Below, piece by piece: positions 53,388 to 62,030 of a stretch of DNA of 64,000 bases (position 1 is its first letter; the number at the start of each line of letters is the position of its first letter). Location: contig JAEPNY010000003.1 of the NCBI GenBank assembly GCA_017643165.1, positions 1 to 64,000 of the forward strand, given 5' to 3'. Source of the DNA: Psychroserpens sp. GTDB taxonomy: Bacteria; Bacteroidota; Bacteroidia; Flavobacteriales; Flavobacteriaceae. The notes under the pieces are model-generated. The model did not search any database. It saw only the letters and a program-made list of their open reading frames with translations, and was not told where the DNA came from. The translations under genes and the position numbers were made by a program.

Positions 53388-54634
53388 TGCAAGCAGAAAT
53401 AATTACGATTGGCGATGAAATTCTCATTGGCCAAATTATAGATTCCAATTCCGCATTTATATCAAAAGAACTTAATAAAATCGGTGTATCTGTTTATCAG
53501 ATTACCTCGGTACAAGATGATCGTGAACACATTCTTAAATCACTTCGAGAAGCTGAAGATAATGCCGATCTCATTATAATGACTGGAGGTCTAGGGCCAA
53601 CAAAAGACGATATTACCAAGAAGACTATCGCCGAGTATTTTAATGATAGTCTAGAAGAGGATATTTCGGTACGTAAAAACATTGAACATATTTGGGAGGT
53701 CTTTGTAAAAAAACCACTAATGCAGGTTAATATTGACCAGGCTTTGGTGCCTTCTAAGTCGCAAGTCTTAATGAATAAATATGGCAGTGCTCCAGGGATG
53801 TGGCTTGAGAAGAATAATAACGTCTTCATATCATTACCAGGCGTACCATACGAGATGAAAGCCTTGATGATTGATGAGGTATTACCAAAATTAAGGTCAC
53901 AATTTAATTTTCCGTTTATCATGCATAAGACTTTCTTAACCTACGGAATGGGAGAGAGTATGGTTGCCGAACGCATTGAAGCCTTTGAAGATAATTTACC
54001 AGAATTTATCAAATTAGCCTATTTGCCAAGCTTAGGCCGCGTACGATTAAGGCTATCTGCCAAAGGTATGGATAAGATGCAAATTGAATCGGAAATGGAA
54101 AAGCAGACCCGATTATTATTACCACAAATAGAAGATATATTTTCTGGATTTGAAGAAGATATTTCAATAGAAGCCATCATAGGTAAATACCTAACGCAAC
54201 AAGAGAGAACAGTTGCAACGGCCGAAAGCTGCACTGGTGGATTAATTGCCGAGCGATTTACCGCTAATGCTGGTGCTTCTAAATATTTTAAAGGTAGTAT
54301 TGTTAGCTATACTAAAGAAACAAAAGTTAATGTTTTGGGCGTTTCCGAAGTATTAATAAATGAACATTCAGTGGTAAGTGCTGAAGTAGCCGAAGCTATG
54401 GCCGAGCGTGCAAGAATTTTACTGAATACCGATTTTGCGGTCGCTACTACTGGAAATGCTGGTCCAACAAAAGACGACACTGCTGAAGATCTTGGGATTG
54501 TATATATCGCTATCGCTACTAAGAATGGGACATATTCTGAAAAGCATAGTTTTGGTAATCATCGTGTGAAGGTCATCAATAAAGCCGCGAATAAAGCCTT
54601 CGAATTGTTGCAAAAAGAAATTTTAAAAAAGTAA
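53387..54634 (+). CDS. cinA: CinA family nicotinamide-nucleotide amidohydrolase
   Basis: Cleaves NMN to nicotinate mononucleotide or hydrolyses ADP-ribose, in NAD recycling; also annotated as competence/damage-inducible. The N-terminal MoCF-like domain has EIITIGDEILIGQIIDSNS and MTGGLGPTKDD; the C-terminal amidase domain has ATAESCTGGLIAERFT and TTGNAGPTKDDT. Length 415 aa is normal for the full two-domain form. It overlaps the Hpt gene by one base, and the rpmB promoter follows. Confidence 0.93.
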   Translation: MQAEIITIGDEILIGQIIDSNSAFISKELNKIGVSVYQITSVQDDREHILKSLREAEDNADLIIMTGGLGPTKDDITKKTIAEYFNDSLEEDISVRKNIEHIWEVFVKKPLMQVNIDQALVPSKSQVLMNKYGSAPGMWLEKNNNVFISLPGVPYEMKALMIDEVLPKLRSQFNFPFIMHKTFLTYGMGESMVAERIEAFEDNLPEFIKLAYLPSLGRVRLRLSAKGMDKMQIESEMEKQTRLLLPQIEDIFSGFEEDISIEAIIGKYLTQQERTVATAESCTGGLIAERFTANAGASKYFKGSIVSYTKETKVNVLGVSEVLINEHSVVSAEVAEAMAERARILLNTDFAVATTGNAGPTKDDTAEDLGIVYIAIATKNGTYSEKHSFGNHRVKVINKAANKAFELLQKEILKK

Positions 54635-54643
54635 CAATTTAAG

Positions 54644-54675
54644 TTTGTTGGTATTGCAAAGTTTTCTTAAATTTG
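54644..54675 (+). promoter_or_regulatory. promoter of rpmB-rpmG-DUF4295
   Basis: TTTG (54644-54647), 20-bp spacer, TAAATTTG (54668-54675): a full consensus pair. The rpmB ATG is 40 bases downstream. Confidence 0.75.
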
Positions 54676-54714
54676 CAGCCTGTTTTAAAGACACATAATT
54701 TAAAGTTAAAAGAA

Positions 54715-54951
54715 ATGTCAAGAGTTTGTGAACTTACTGGGAAGAAAGCGATGGTTGGAAACAACGTTTCTCACGCTATGAATAAAACCAAGCGTAAATT
54801 TAACGCCAACTTAATTAAAAAGCGTTTTTACATTCCTGAAGAAGATAAGTGGGTAACTTTAAAAGTATCAACTTCGGCTTTAAAGACAATCAACAAGATT
54901 GGAATTTCTGCTGCAATTAAAGAAGCAAAATCTAAAGGATTTTTAAAATAA
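54715..54951 (+). CDS. rpmB: 50S ribosomal protein L28
   Basis: 78 aa from the ATG at 54715 (MSRVCELTGKKAMVGNNVSHA). The frame opens 42 bases earlier, but that extension would cross the promoter and is not translated in the family. The CELTGKK start and the NVSHAMNKTKR block are typical of L28. First gene of the L28-L33-DUF4295 run. Confidence 0.96.
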   Translation: MSRVCELTGKKAMVGNNVSHAMNKTKRKFNANLIKKRFYIPEEDKWVTLKVSTSALKTINKIGISAAIKEAKSKGFLK

Positions 54952-54979
54952 TAGCGCAACGCGTTAAAAGACACCTAAA

Positions 54980-55162
54980 ATGGCAAAGAAAGGAAATAGA
55001 ATACAAGTAATACTAGAGTGCACAGAGCATAAAGATTCTGGAATGCCAGGAACTTCTCGTTACATTACAACTAAAAACAAAAAGAATACGCCAGACAGAA
55101 TGGAGATCAAAAAATTCAATCCGATCTTAAAGCGTATGACTGTTCACAAAGAAATTAAGTAA
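54980..55162 (+). CDS. rpmG: 50S ribosomal protein L33
   Basis: 60 aa with [13 protein letters not shown] and [21 protein letters not shown] typical of L33, with the CxxxH-type N-terminal pair reduced compared with the zinc-ribbon form. It lies 28 bases after rpmB, the standard arrangement in Bacteroidota. Confidence 0.96.
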   Translation: MAKKGNRIQVILECTEHKDSGMPGTSRYITTKNKKNTPDRMEIKKFNPILKRMTVHKEIK

Positions 55163-55196
55163 TTAGGTCTATTAAGACTTTTAAAAATATACCGTC

Positions 55197-55349
55197 ATGG
55201 CAAAGAAATCAGTAGCATCATTACAAACAGGATCTAAGAGACTTACGAAAGCGATCAAAATGGTAAAATCACCTAAGACTGGTGCTTACATGTTCGTAGA
55301 GTCAGTAATGTCTCCAGACATGGTTAATGATTTTTTCAACAAAAAATAA
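55197..55349 (+). CDS. DUF4295 family small protein
   Basis: 50 aa, MAKKSVASLQTGSKRLTKAI to MVNDFFNKK, basic and helical. This tiny protein accompanies L28 and L33 in Bacteroidota and is probably ribosome-associated, but its role is unknown. It begins 34 bases after rpmG and ends before a strong terminator. Reported because it is below the usual ORF-length cutoff. Confidence 0.9.
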   Translation: MAKKSVASLQTGSKRLTKAIKMVKSPKTGAYMFVESVMSPDMVNDFFNKK

Positions 55350-55374
55350 TTTAAACTTTAACGGTTTAAACACA

Positions 55375-55405
55375 AACTGCTTTCATATTTGAAAGCAGTT
55401 TTTTT
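55375..55405 (+). terminator. terminator of the L28-L33-DUF4295 transcript
   Basis: Ten-bp stem AACTGCTTTC/GAAAGCAGTT, loop ATATTT, T-run. The ftsY promoter's -33 box lies inside the loop and 3' arm. Confidence 0.88.
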
Positions 55406-55418
55406 ATATCTATATTTG
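55388..55418 (+). promoter_or_regulatory. ftsY promoter overlapping the upstream terminator
   Basis: TTTG (55388-55391), 19-bp spacer, TATATTTG (55411-55418), a full consensus pair. The -33 box spans the last loop bases and the first base of the terminator's 3' arm. Confidence 0.65.
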
Positions 55419-55495
55419 ACGGATTGTCTGCCAAATTAGCAGCAAATGCAGTTCGGCGCGACATTTGACTACAACTACTAAACAAACCATAACGA

Positions 55496-56470
55496 ATGAG
55501 TTTTTTCAAAAAGATATTTTCTTCGGAAAAGAAAGAAACCCTAGATAAAGGATTGGAAAAATCCAAAACCTCATTTTTTACGAAACTTAATAAGGCCGTA
55601 GCTGGTAAATCGAAGGTAGACGATGACGTTCTCGATAATTTAGAAGAGGTGCTTGTAACAAGTGATGTAGGTGTAGATACAACACTTAAGGTCATTGATC
55701 GTATTGAAGCACGAGTAGCTAAAGATAAATACTTAGGAACTGCGGAGCTTAATCAAATTCTTCGTGATGAAATAGCAGGTTTATTATCTGAAACCAATTC
55801 TGGAGAAGATACCGAATTTACGATTCCTGAATTACCAAGTCTTGATGGAGGAGGGAAACGTCCATACGTACTTATGGTTGTAGGTGTGAATGGTGTTGGT
55901 AAAACTACAACAATTGGAAAATTAGCCTATCAACTCAAAAAGCAAGGTTTGAATGTCGTATTAGGTGCGGCAGATACCTTTAGAGCAGCTGCAATAGATC
56001 AACTTCAAGTATGGGCAGATCGTGTTAAGGTTCCAATGGTTAAACAAGCTATGGGTAGTGATCCAGCAAGTGTGGCTTTTGATGCATTACAATCAGGTGT
56101 GAATCAAAATGCAGATGTGATTATTATCGATACGGCAGGGCGTTTACACAACAAGGTTAATCTTATGAATGAGTTAAGTAAAGTGAAGCGTGTGATGCAA
56201 AAAGTTGTAGGTGACGCTCCACATGATGTGTTGCTTGTTTTGGATGGTTCTACTGGTCAGAATGCATTTGAACAGGCAAAACAATTTACCGCAGCAACAG
56301 AAGTGACATCACTTGCTGTAACTAAACTCGATGGAACTGCAAAAGGAGGTGTTGTTATTGGTATTAGTGATCAATTTCAAATACCCGTAAAATATATCGG
56401 TGTTGGAGAAGGGATTGAAGATCTTCAAGTATTCAATAAATTCGAATTTGTAGATAGTTTCTTTAAATAA
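55496..56470 (+). CDS. ftsY: signal recognition particle receptor FtsY
   Basis: GTPase that docks SRP-ribosome complexes on the inner membrane. A short N domain (1-110) leads to the G domain: G1 GVNGVGKTTTIGKLA, G2 DTFRAAAIDQ, G3 IDTAGRLHN, G4 TKLDGTAKGG, and GVGEGIEDLQVF at the end. Length 324 aa lacks the long acidic A domain of E. coli FtsY, usual in this phylum. The next frame follows its stop in the same frame. Confidence 0.95.
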   Translation: MSFFKKIFSSEKKETLDKGLEKSKTSFFTKLNKAVAGKSKVDDDVLDNLEEVLVTSDVGVDTTLKVIDRIEARVAKDKYLGTAELNQILRDEIAGLLSETNSGEDTEFTIPELPSLDGGGKRPYVLMVVGVNGVGKTTTIGKLAYQLKKQGLNVVLGAADTFRAAAIDQLQVWADRVKVPMVKQAMGSDPASVAFDALQSGVNQNADVIIIDTAGRLHNKVNLMNELSKVKRVMQKVVGDAPHDVLLVLDGSTGQNAFEQAKQFTAATEVTSLAVTKLDGTAKGGVVIGISDQFQIPVKYIGVGEGIEDLQVFNKFEFVDSFFK

Positions 56471-56479
56471 GATTCCGTT

Positions 56480-56815
56480 TTGCATCGCGTTCGTGAAGTC
56501 AGTTCTTTGTTGTATGTCCCAATAGGGGTTGCTATCATCCAATCCTTATACGATAGTTTTTCTATATTATCGAACTATGTACTTTCACCAAAAAATCCTT
56601 TAATTCCGGATTATTTAGTGCATTACGCATCATTTCCGAGATTTATTCTGTTAGGGATATATCTCATACTGGGGATGTTAAGTTACTACTTGTTAAGAAA
56701 GAAAACCAATTCCAAAATTCTTGTTATTATACTTTTTGTGCTGTCTATTGCATTGGTGTTATTCAAAAGTCATGTCATTATATTTTTTCATAGGTTTAAT
56801 CCTTATGGACAGTAG
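56480..56815 (+). CDS. small membrane protein, uncharacterised
   Basis: 111 residues from a TTG at 56480 (TTG codons at 56507 and 56510 are also possible); no early ATG exists. Three hydrophobic segments are seen (about 10-32, 53-68 and 76-102). It directly follows the ftsY stop by 9 bases in the same reading frame, so readthrough would give a fusion. Convergent with the DUF4249 gene, 9 bases apart. Unknown family. Confidence 0.55.
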   Translation: MHRVREVSSLLYVPIGVAIIQSLYDSFSILSNYVLSPKNPLIPDYLVHYASFPRFILLGIYLILGMLSYYLLRKKTNSKILVIILFVLSIALVLFKSHVIIFFHRFNPYGQ

Positions 56816-56824
56816 TTATACATA

Positions 56825-57652
56825 TTATTCTATCGTATAAGAAGTTCTTACAACTTCAGTCAATCTAAAATAGCCTAGAACTTCCTCATCAGGATTGTTT
56901 ATATTAAAACAATTGCCCTTTAACTGAACCGGAATGGATTGAAATGGCCCATCATTTTCACCTGATTGCTCGATGAGAATTGAAATAAAATTATAATACT
57001 GTTCTGAAATACCGTAGATACTTATATCAACGATTGCTCCTGGTACCAACTCCTCATTATCGAACTCAATAAAATTTTCATTGCCGTCTGTGAACTGATC
57101 ACTCAATGAAGTTAAGGTAAGTAACGGATTTACAGATGAATTGAACTCGCCCAAATAATAATTTTCAATATTAATTGGGTCATCGAAAAACACCTTAATC
57201 TGAATCTCCTCTTCGTCACCAGCGCCTTCTATGGTTTGTTCTATGGTATTAATTTCAGTTACAGACGCTAGTGTTTCTGAGGCTCTGTAAATCTGAGAAT
57301 TATAAAAGATCTCAAGAGTGTAAGACTGATCGAGTTCAGGGATGAAATTAGTTGTAATATAATTCCCGTTATTTTGATCTTCAAAGCTAAACTGCGTGCC
57401 ATCATCATCTTTTGTGATCGTTACAATAGCTCCTGTAACAGGTAAGTCAGGATCGTTATTAAAAAAGCTTGTAGACTCACTTAATGAAATGGTTTGTGTT
57501 TGTCCCGAAGTGCCTTTTTCCCAATCAATAGAAGCCTCTACTACTAATCTGGCATTACCTGTCGGGACATCCACATCCACCGTGTCTGTGCACGAGTTCA
57601 AAAAAACAATCAAAATTAAAACTAAGGCTAAAGGTTTATATGTTGTATTCAT
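56825..57652 (-). CDS. DUF4249 family lipoprotein
   Basis: 275 residues from the ATG at 57652; the frame extends upstream but overlaps the receptor's end, and the chosen start gives a signal peptide with lipobox LNSC. The mature part has Ig-like strands (ARLVVEASIDWEKG, VTGAIVTITKDDDGTQFSFEDQNNGNY) typical of DUF4249. It starts 4 bases after the receptor stop, forming a transport pair where it probably acts as the surface-exposed partner of the TonB-dependent receptor. Substrate unknown. Confidence 0.85.
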   Translation of the reverse strand: MNTTYKPLALVLILIVFLNSCTDTVDVDVPTGNARLVVEASIDWEKGTSGQTQTISLSESTSFFNNDPDLPVTGAIVTITKDDDGTQFSFEDQNNGNYITTNFIPELDQSYTLEIFYNSQIYRASETLASVTEINTIEQTIEGAGDEEEIQIKVFFDDPINIENYYLGEFNSSVNPLLTLTSLSDQFTDGNENFIEFDNEELVPGAIVDISIYGISEQYYNFISILIEQSGENDGPFQSIPVQLKGNCFNINNPDEEVLGYFRLTEVVRTSYTIE

Positions 57653-57656
57653 CTTA

Positions 57657-60026
57657 TTAGAATTTAAAGTTGTATGAAATTGAAGGAATGATTCCGAAAA
57701 TTGCTGTTCTCGTAGCTTCGTTTGCTCCTGTACTTTGGTTTTGACCAAAAGTTATCGAAGCAGCATTTTTGCGATTGTATATATTGTAAATCCCAAATAC
57801 CCATTCTGATTGCCATTTACGGTTTTTATTTTTCCAAGGCGTTAGTGTTGCTGAAATATCGAGTCTGTGATAGGCAGGTAATCTATTGGCATTTCGATTT
57901 GAATAAGTTGCAATCGATAATCCATTATATTGAAATTGTCCGTTAGGATACGTAACTGGTCGTCCTGTTTGAAATACGAAGTTTGTTCCAAATCGCCATT
58001 TGTCATTTAGTTTGTAGCTACCAGTAAATGAAATATCATGCGTTCTATCAAAGTTTGTATTATACCAATTACCGTTGTTGATACCTAAACCACCTGCGTT
58101 TCCACCTGGTGTTCGCTGCTCAGATTTTGATAATGTATATGCTAGCCATCCTGTAAAATCACCTTTGTTTTTTCGTAGTAACAATTCTAATCCATAAGCT
58201 CGAGATTCACCAATAAGGATTTCTGTTTCAATTGTGTTTTGAGCAATTAGATCAGCACCATCAATATAGTCGATACGGTTGTCTACTGTTTTGAAATAAG
58301 CTTCTGTTTCAATAGAGTACATGTCATCTTTGAAGTTTCTAAAATATCCAACAGCAAATTGATCTGCGAGTTGCGGATCTATAAATTTCCCGCTTGGCGT
58401 CCACACATCTAAAGGCGTTGCTGAAGTGGTATTTGAGATCAAATGTAAATATTGTGCGATTCTGTTATAACTCGCCTTAAGAGAGCTGTTGTCATTTAAC
58501 TGGAATGCTAATGCAAAACGCGGCTCGAAATTTCCAAAATCTGCGATACTTTCACCACTACCAAAATTCGTTTCTCCAATTGGATCTGCTCGTTCGTAAA
58601 TATCCAACTGTTCGTTATATATAACCGGAAGGTCGTTTGCATAATTATTTAAAGTTTGTCTTCCTAGTCTGTTGAAATAAGAGTAACGCAAACCATATTG
58701 CGCTGTTAGACGATCGGTTAATTTATGTTCTAAACCTATATATGCTCCTGCTTCCAAGGCGTATTTATTATCTAATTTTAATGGGTTAATTCCTGATGTT
58801 GCATCTAATGGATTTAATTCTCCAGGATTGAAGTCATAATAAATTCCACTAACACCGAAATCAAACGTAAGTTTATCGTTCAAGTAGTAACCAAAATCAT
58901 ATTTTAGGTTATAGTTGTCAATATCGGAAGTCCAATCGATTCCTTCTGCGTTGATTTCAAGATTATAATTGTATCGACTATAGATCAACGAGAGGTTTGA
59001 AAATAGTTTATCGTTGAAAATATGGTTCCAACGTAAATTTCCAGAAAGATTACCATAGGAATTATTGAAGAAGTTGGATAATTCAAAATTGTCATTCCCA
59101 AAATATCCTGATAAGTAGAATCTGTTTTTATCGTTTAATTCGTAGTTTGTTTTAAGATTGAGGTCGTAAAATCCTGCGCGATTTTCATTACCGGCTATTG
59201 CCAGAAATAAATCGGCGTAAGACGCACGTCCCGCTAATAGAAATGATCCTTTATCCTTAAAAGTAGGTCCTTCAACTGCAAGTCTACTAGATATAGCGCC
59301 AATACCACCGGAAATTTTAAACGCTTTACTATTACCATCTTTCTGACGAATGTCTAATACAGAGGATACACGTCCGCCATATCGCGATGGGATACCACCT
59401 TTATATAATTTCACGTCCTTAATGGCGTCTACATTAAAGACTGAAAAGAATCCAAAGAGATGAGAAGCATTGTATATAATGGCTTCATCAAGTAACACTA
59501 GATTTTGATCTTCAGCACCACCACGAACATTAAATCCGGAAGCACCTTCTCCTGCATTGGCTACGCCTGGTAAAAGTTGTAAAGATTTGATAACATCTAC
59601 TTCACCAAGAACTGTTGGAATTTGTTTAATTGATTGACTTGATAATTTAGATACACTCATTTGCGGTGATCTGAGATTCACTTTTTTAGATTCTTTCGTT
59701 GTAATGATTATCTCATCTAATAGCCCTGAATCCTCTTCGAGTTCGGCGTTGAATCTTAGATTTTTGTTGAGTTCAATAGTTTTTTCTATTGTTCTATAAC
59801 CCAAATATGAAATTATTAACGTGTAGTTACCGCTTGATGTCGTAAGCGAGTAAAAACCATATTCGTTTGTAGTTGTTCCTATTGAGGTGCCTTTTAAATA
59901 AATAGTTGCACCTAAAAGTGTTTCACCATTCGTTTGATCCTTTAGTGTACCACTTACGGTAAACTTTTCTTGTGAAATTCCTGCAGAAGATACCAGGAAC
60001 ACTAAAAAAATCAGAGTTTTCTTCAT
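57657..60026 (-). CDS. TonB-dependent outer-membrane receptor with carboxypeptidase-like domain
   Basis: 789 aa. Signal peptide; carboxypeptidase-like regulatory domain (about 22-105: SGTLKDQTNGETLLGATIYL, ISYLGYRTIEKTI); plug domain (about 125-235: GEVDVIKSLQLLPGVANAGEGASGFNVRGGAEDQNLVLLDEA); 22-strand-type barrel to the C terminus (FGIIPSISYNFKF). Cotranscribed with the DUF4249 gene. Its upstream region holds the two 21-bp repeats, and the AraC-type regulator lies beyond. The imported substrate is unknown. Confidence 0.92.
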   Translation of the reverse strand: MKKTLIFLVFLVSSAGISQEKFTVSGTLKDQTNGETLLGATIYLKGTSIGTTTNEYGFYSLTTSSGNYTLIISYLGYRTIEKTIELNKNLRFNAELEEDSGLLDEIIITTKESKKVNLRSPQMSVSKLSSQSIKQIPTVLGEVDVIKSLQLLPGVANAGEGASGFNVRGGAEDQNLVLLDEAIIYNASHLFGFFSVFNVDAIKDVKLYKGGIPSRYGGRVSSVLDIRQKDGNSKAFKISGGIGAISSRLAVEGPTFKDKGSFLLAGRASYADLFLAIAGNENRAGFYDLNLKTNYELNDKNRFYLSGYFGNDNFELSNFFNNSYGNLSGNLRWNHIFNDKLFSNLSLIYSRYNYNLEINAEGIDWTSDIDNYNLKYDFGYYLNDKLTFDFGVSGIYYDFNPGELNPLDATSGINPLKLDNKYALEAGAYIGLEHKLTDRLTAQYGLRYSYFNRLGRQTLNNYANDLPVIYNEQLDIYERADPIGETNFGSGESIADFGNFEPRFALAFQLNDNSSLKASYNRIAQYLHLISNTTSATPLDVWTPSGKFIDPQLADQFAVGYFRNFKDDMYSIETEAYFKTVDNRIDYIDGADLIAQNTIETEILIGESRAYGLELLLRKNKGDFTGWLAYTLSKSEQRTPGGNAGGLGINNGNWYNTNFDRTHDISFTGSYKLNDKWRFGTNFVFQTGRPVTYPNGQFQYNGLSIATYSNRNANRLPAYHRLDISATLTPWKNKNRKWQSEWVFGIYNIYNRKNAASITFGQNQSTGANEATRTAIFGIIPSISYNFKF

Positions 60027-60226
60027 AATACATGTTTATATTCTTAGTAAATGTTTTGATGAATTTTAACCAAACAAAACATAAAGTAGGATTAAAATCA
60101 GGTTGAAGATCAATAGATTCCTAGGTGTGATATATGACTTGACTTTACCCATTAATTATGCTTGTCTAAAGTTGAATTCAAGTCAAATCTAAGGGTGATA
60201 GGTATTGAATAAAAACGAAGTAAGTT

Positions 60227-60247
60227 CAGAATACGTTTATTGAACGT
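60227..60247. repeat. 21-bp regulatory-type repeat, copy 1
   Basis: Contains the dyad ACGTT-TATTG-AACGT (60233-60247). It matches copy 2 at 60322-60342 in 20 of 21 bases, and the starts are 95 bp apart (about nine helical turns). It lies in the region upstream of the receptor gene. Confidence 0.6.
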
Positions 60248-60321
60248 TTTTAATATAATTATGTTATAAACAACTGAAAAACAGTTAGATAATAATTTTT
60301 TGAAATATTAATTTAAAAGTG

Positions 60322-60342
60322 CAGAATACGTTTTTTGAACGT
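60322..60342. repeat. 21-bp regulatory-type repeat, copy 2
   Basis: Dyad ACGTT-TTTTG-AACGT (60328-60342), one base different from copy 1. The 370-base stretch 60027-60396 holds these two repeats, a small AACTG/CAGTT hairpin (60272-60286) and no gene. Confidence 0.6.
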
Positions 60343-60396
60343 CTTACGACTGCTTACTAGAAAATATGATCCGAAATGTTAAATGAAAATAGATAA

Positions 60397-61410
60397 TTAT
60401 ACAAATCGCTGTTTATACTGGCTAGGTGTCATTCCTTTGAGCTTTTTAAAAGTAGTATTAAAGGTAGATTTTGAACTAAATCCAACTTCATTCGCTATTC
60501 CCAAGAGCGTATAGTTTTTATAGGTGTCATTCTCAAGACATTTTATAAACTCTTCAATACGATACTGATTCAGTAAATCTTGAAATCCTGTTTTCATATG
60601 TACATTCAGAATTTCAGATAGATGTTGTCTCGGAATGTTCAGCTGATTGGCAACATCAATTACCGTAAGATCACGATTCTTAAATAGCTTTTCTTCCGTC
60701 ATAAGACGTAATAGTTCAGATCGGTTAATTTCAATATTCTTGGCATTTAAACTGGACGTTTTGTATTTAGAAGTCTCCGATTTTGGCAATACATCCTTTG
60801 GAGCAATTATTAATTTATATAAAACGTAGTAAAATAGAAAAATAGCGGCTAGTAGAATACCGTAACTATCTAAGAAAAAGGGAGAATCTTCAGAGTTTGT
60901 GGCAAAGAAAGCGAGTTCGTCTATAATGAAGATCAATGTGAGTGGTGCGATAAAAATGAGTAGCCATTTCTCCTTTTTAGTTTTAATAATATCGTAAATA
61001 GTATAGATAAGCATAATCATAAAAGAGAACTCGATTATTCCTTTTCCAATTTTAAAAAGTATAAATTCATTTAATGTCGTGTATGCCTTAACTGCATTAA
61101 AACCTATGTATAGTAAATAGGGCGTGAAAAACCACAAATCATTATAATTGAATTTGTCTTTGTTAGACTTATAGTATCGTACGAACAAAAAGAAGAATGT
61201 GATGATTAAGGTGTCATGAAATAAAAACCAATCAGAATCATTAACAAATAAATTGTAGTCATCATCACCTATTGTGTATAAAATCACAGATAAAATGCAA
61301 CCAAGAAGAAGTTTAAAATTAACGTCCTTATAGTCTCGCTTGTGCCTGAGCAATATAAAAATTAAGAAAAAGCCTTGTAATAAGGCAATAATTTGAATGG
61401 TTTTAAGCAT
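60397..61410 (-). CDS. membrane-bound AraC-family transcriptional regulator
   Basis: 337 aa. The N-terminal 215 residues carry about seven hydrophobic segments; the C-terminal 100 residues are an AraC/XylS helix-turn-helix (LTVIDVANQLNIPRQHLSEILNVH, LLGIANEVGFSSKSTFNTTFKKLKGMTPSQYKQRF). Such membrane-sensor AraC proteins occur in Bacteroidota. It lies upstream of the receptor operon on the same strand, and the repeats between them are candidate binding sites (inference). The signal sensed is unknown. Confidence 0.86.
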   Translation of the reverse strand: MLKTIQIIALLQGFFLIFILLRHKRDYKDVNFKLLLGCILSVILYTIGDDDYNLFVNDSDWFLFHDTLIITFFFLFVRYYKSNKDKFNYNDLWFFTPYLLYIGFNAVKAYTTLNEFILFKIGKGIIEFSFMIMLIYTIYDIIKTKKEKWLLIFIAPLTLIFIIDELAFFATNSEDSPFFLDSYGILLAAIFLFYYVLYKLIIAPKDVLPKSETSKYKTSSLNAKNIEINRSELLRLMTEEKLFKNRDLTVIDVANQLNIPRQHLSEILNVHMKTGFQDLLNQYRIEEFIKCLENDTYKNYTLLGIANEVGFSSKSTFNTTFKKLKGMTPSQYKQRFV

Positions 61411-61540
61411 ATGCTGTTAATTCATAAACAATATAGGTATTCTAGCAATGTGGATTTGGGAATAAGTTAATTATTATTTACCAACGTAAAAATTAAAATA
61501 AATTATATAGCTGTTATTTATTTTTTTACTTTTAATCCAT

Positions 61541-61966
61541 ATGGCTGATATATTATTCGATATTTCAATACAAGCTGCACCTGAGCAAGTGTTTGAATCC
61601 TTTTGCTTACCAGAGCATTTAGATAATTGGTGGACGCTAAAGTCATCGGGTACACCTGAGCTTGGAAATATTTATAATCTCAATTTTACAGATCAGTATA
61701 ATTGGTACGGACAAGTCTCGGATGTCATTCCTAATGAGCGTTTTTATCTCAAGATGACGCAATCCGATCCTGATTGGGATCCTACTACTTTCGGAATTCA
61801 ACTTGAAGCGAAAGCTGAAGCCACGCTACTCAAATTTTCACATTCAAATTGGCCATCCAATAATCATCATTATCGGCATTCAGCATTTTGCTGGGCACAA
61901 TTACTCAATGGGTTAAAGAATTACATTGAAAAAGGAGAAGTCATTTCTTTTGAAAATCGAAGTTAA
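61541..61966 (+). CDS. SRPBCC/AHSA1 domain protein
   Basis: 141 residues of the START-like fold: ISIQAAPEQVFESFCLPEHLDNWWT at the N terminus, RFYLKMTQSDPDWDPTTF in the middle and HHYRHSAFCWAQLLNGLKNYIEKGE at the end, typical of activator-of-Hsp90-like proteins. Probably a ligand-binding or chaperone-like protein; no function can be assigned. Confidence 0.85.
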   Translation: MADILFDISIQAAPEQVFESFCLPEHLDNWWTLKSSGTPELGNIYNLNFTDQYNWYGQVSDVIPNERFYLKMTQSDPDWDPTTFGIQLEAKAEATLLKFSHSNWPSNNHHYRHSAFCWAQLLNGLKNYIEKGEVISFENRS

Positions 61967-62030
61967 AGTTCTGTTATTGGCGATTTCTTCGGAACTCATT
62001 TTTCCGTATTTTTATGGAAAACGCTAACCA

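Noticed and set aside
53497-53922. 141-residue minus-strand ORF inside cinA
   Set aside because: The longest antisense frame, but cinA is fully conserved on the other strand; the composition is that of a reverse-read gene.
57653-57748. N-terminal extension of the DUF4249 protein
   Set aside because: Overlaps the receptor coding end and would bury the signal peptide.
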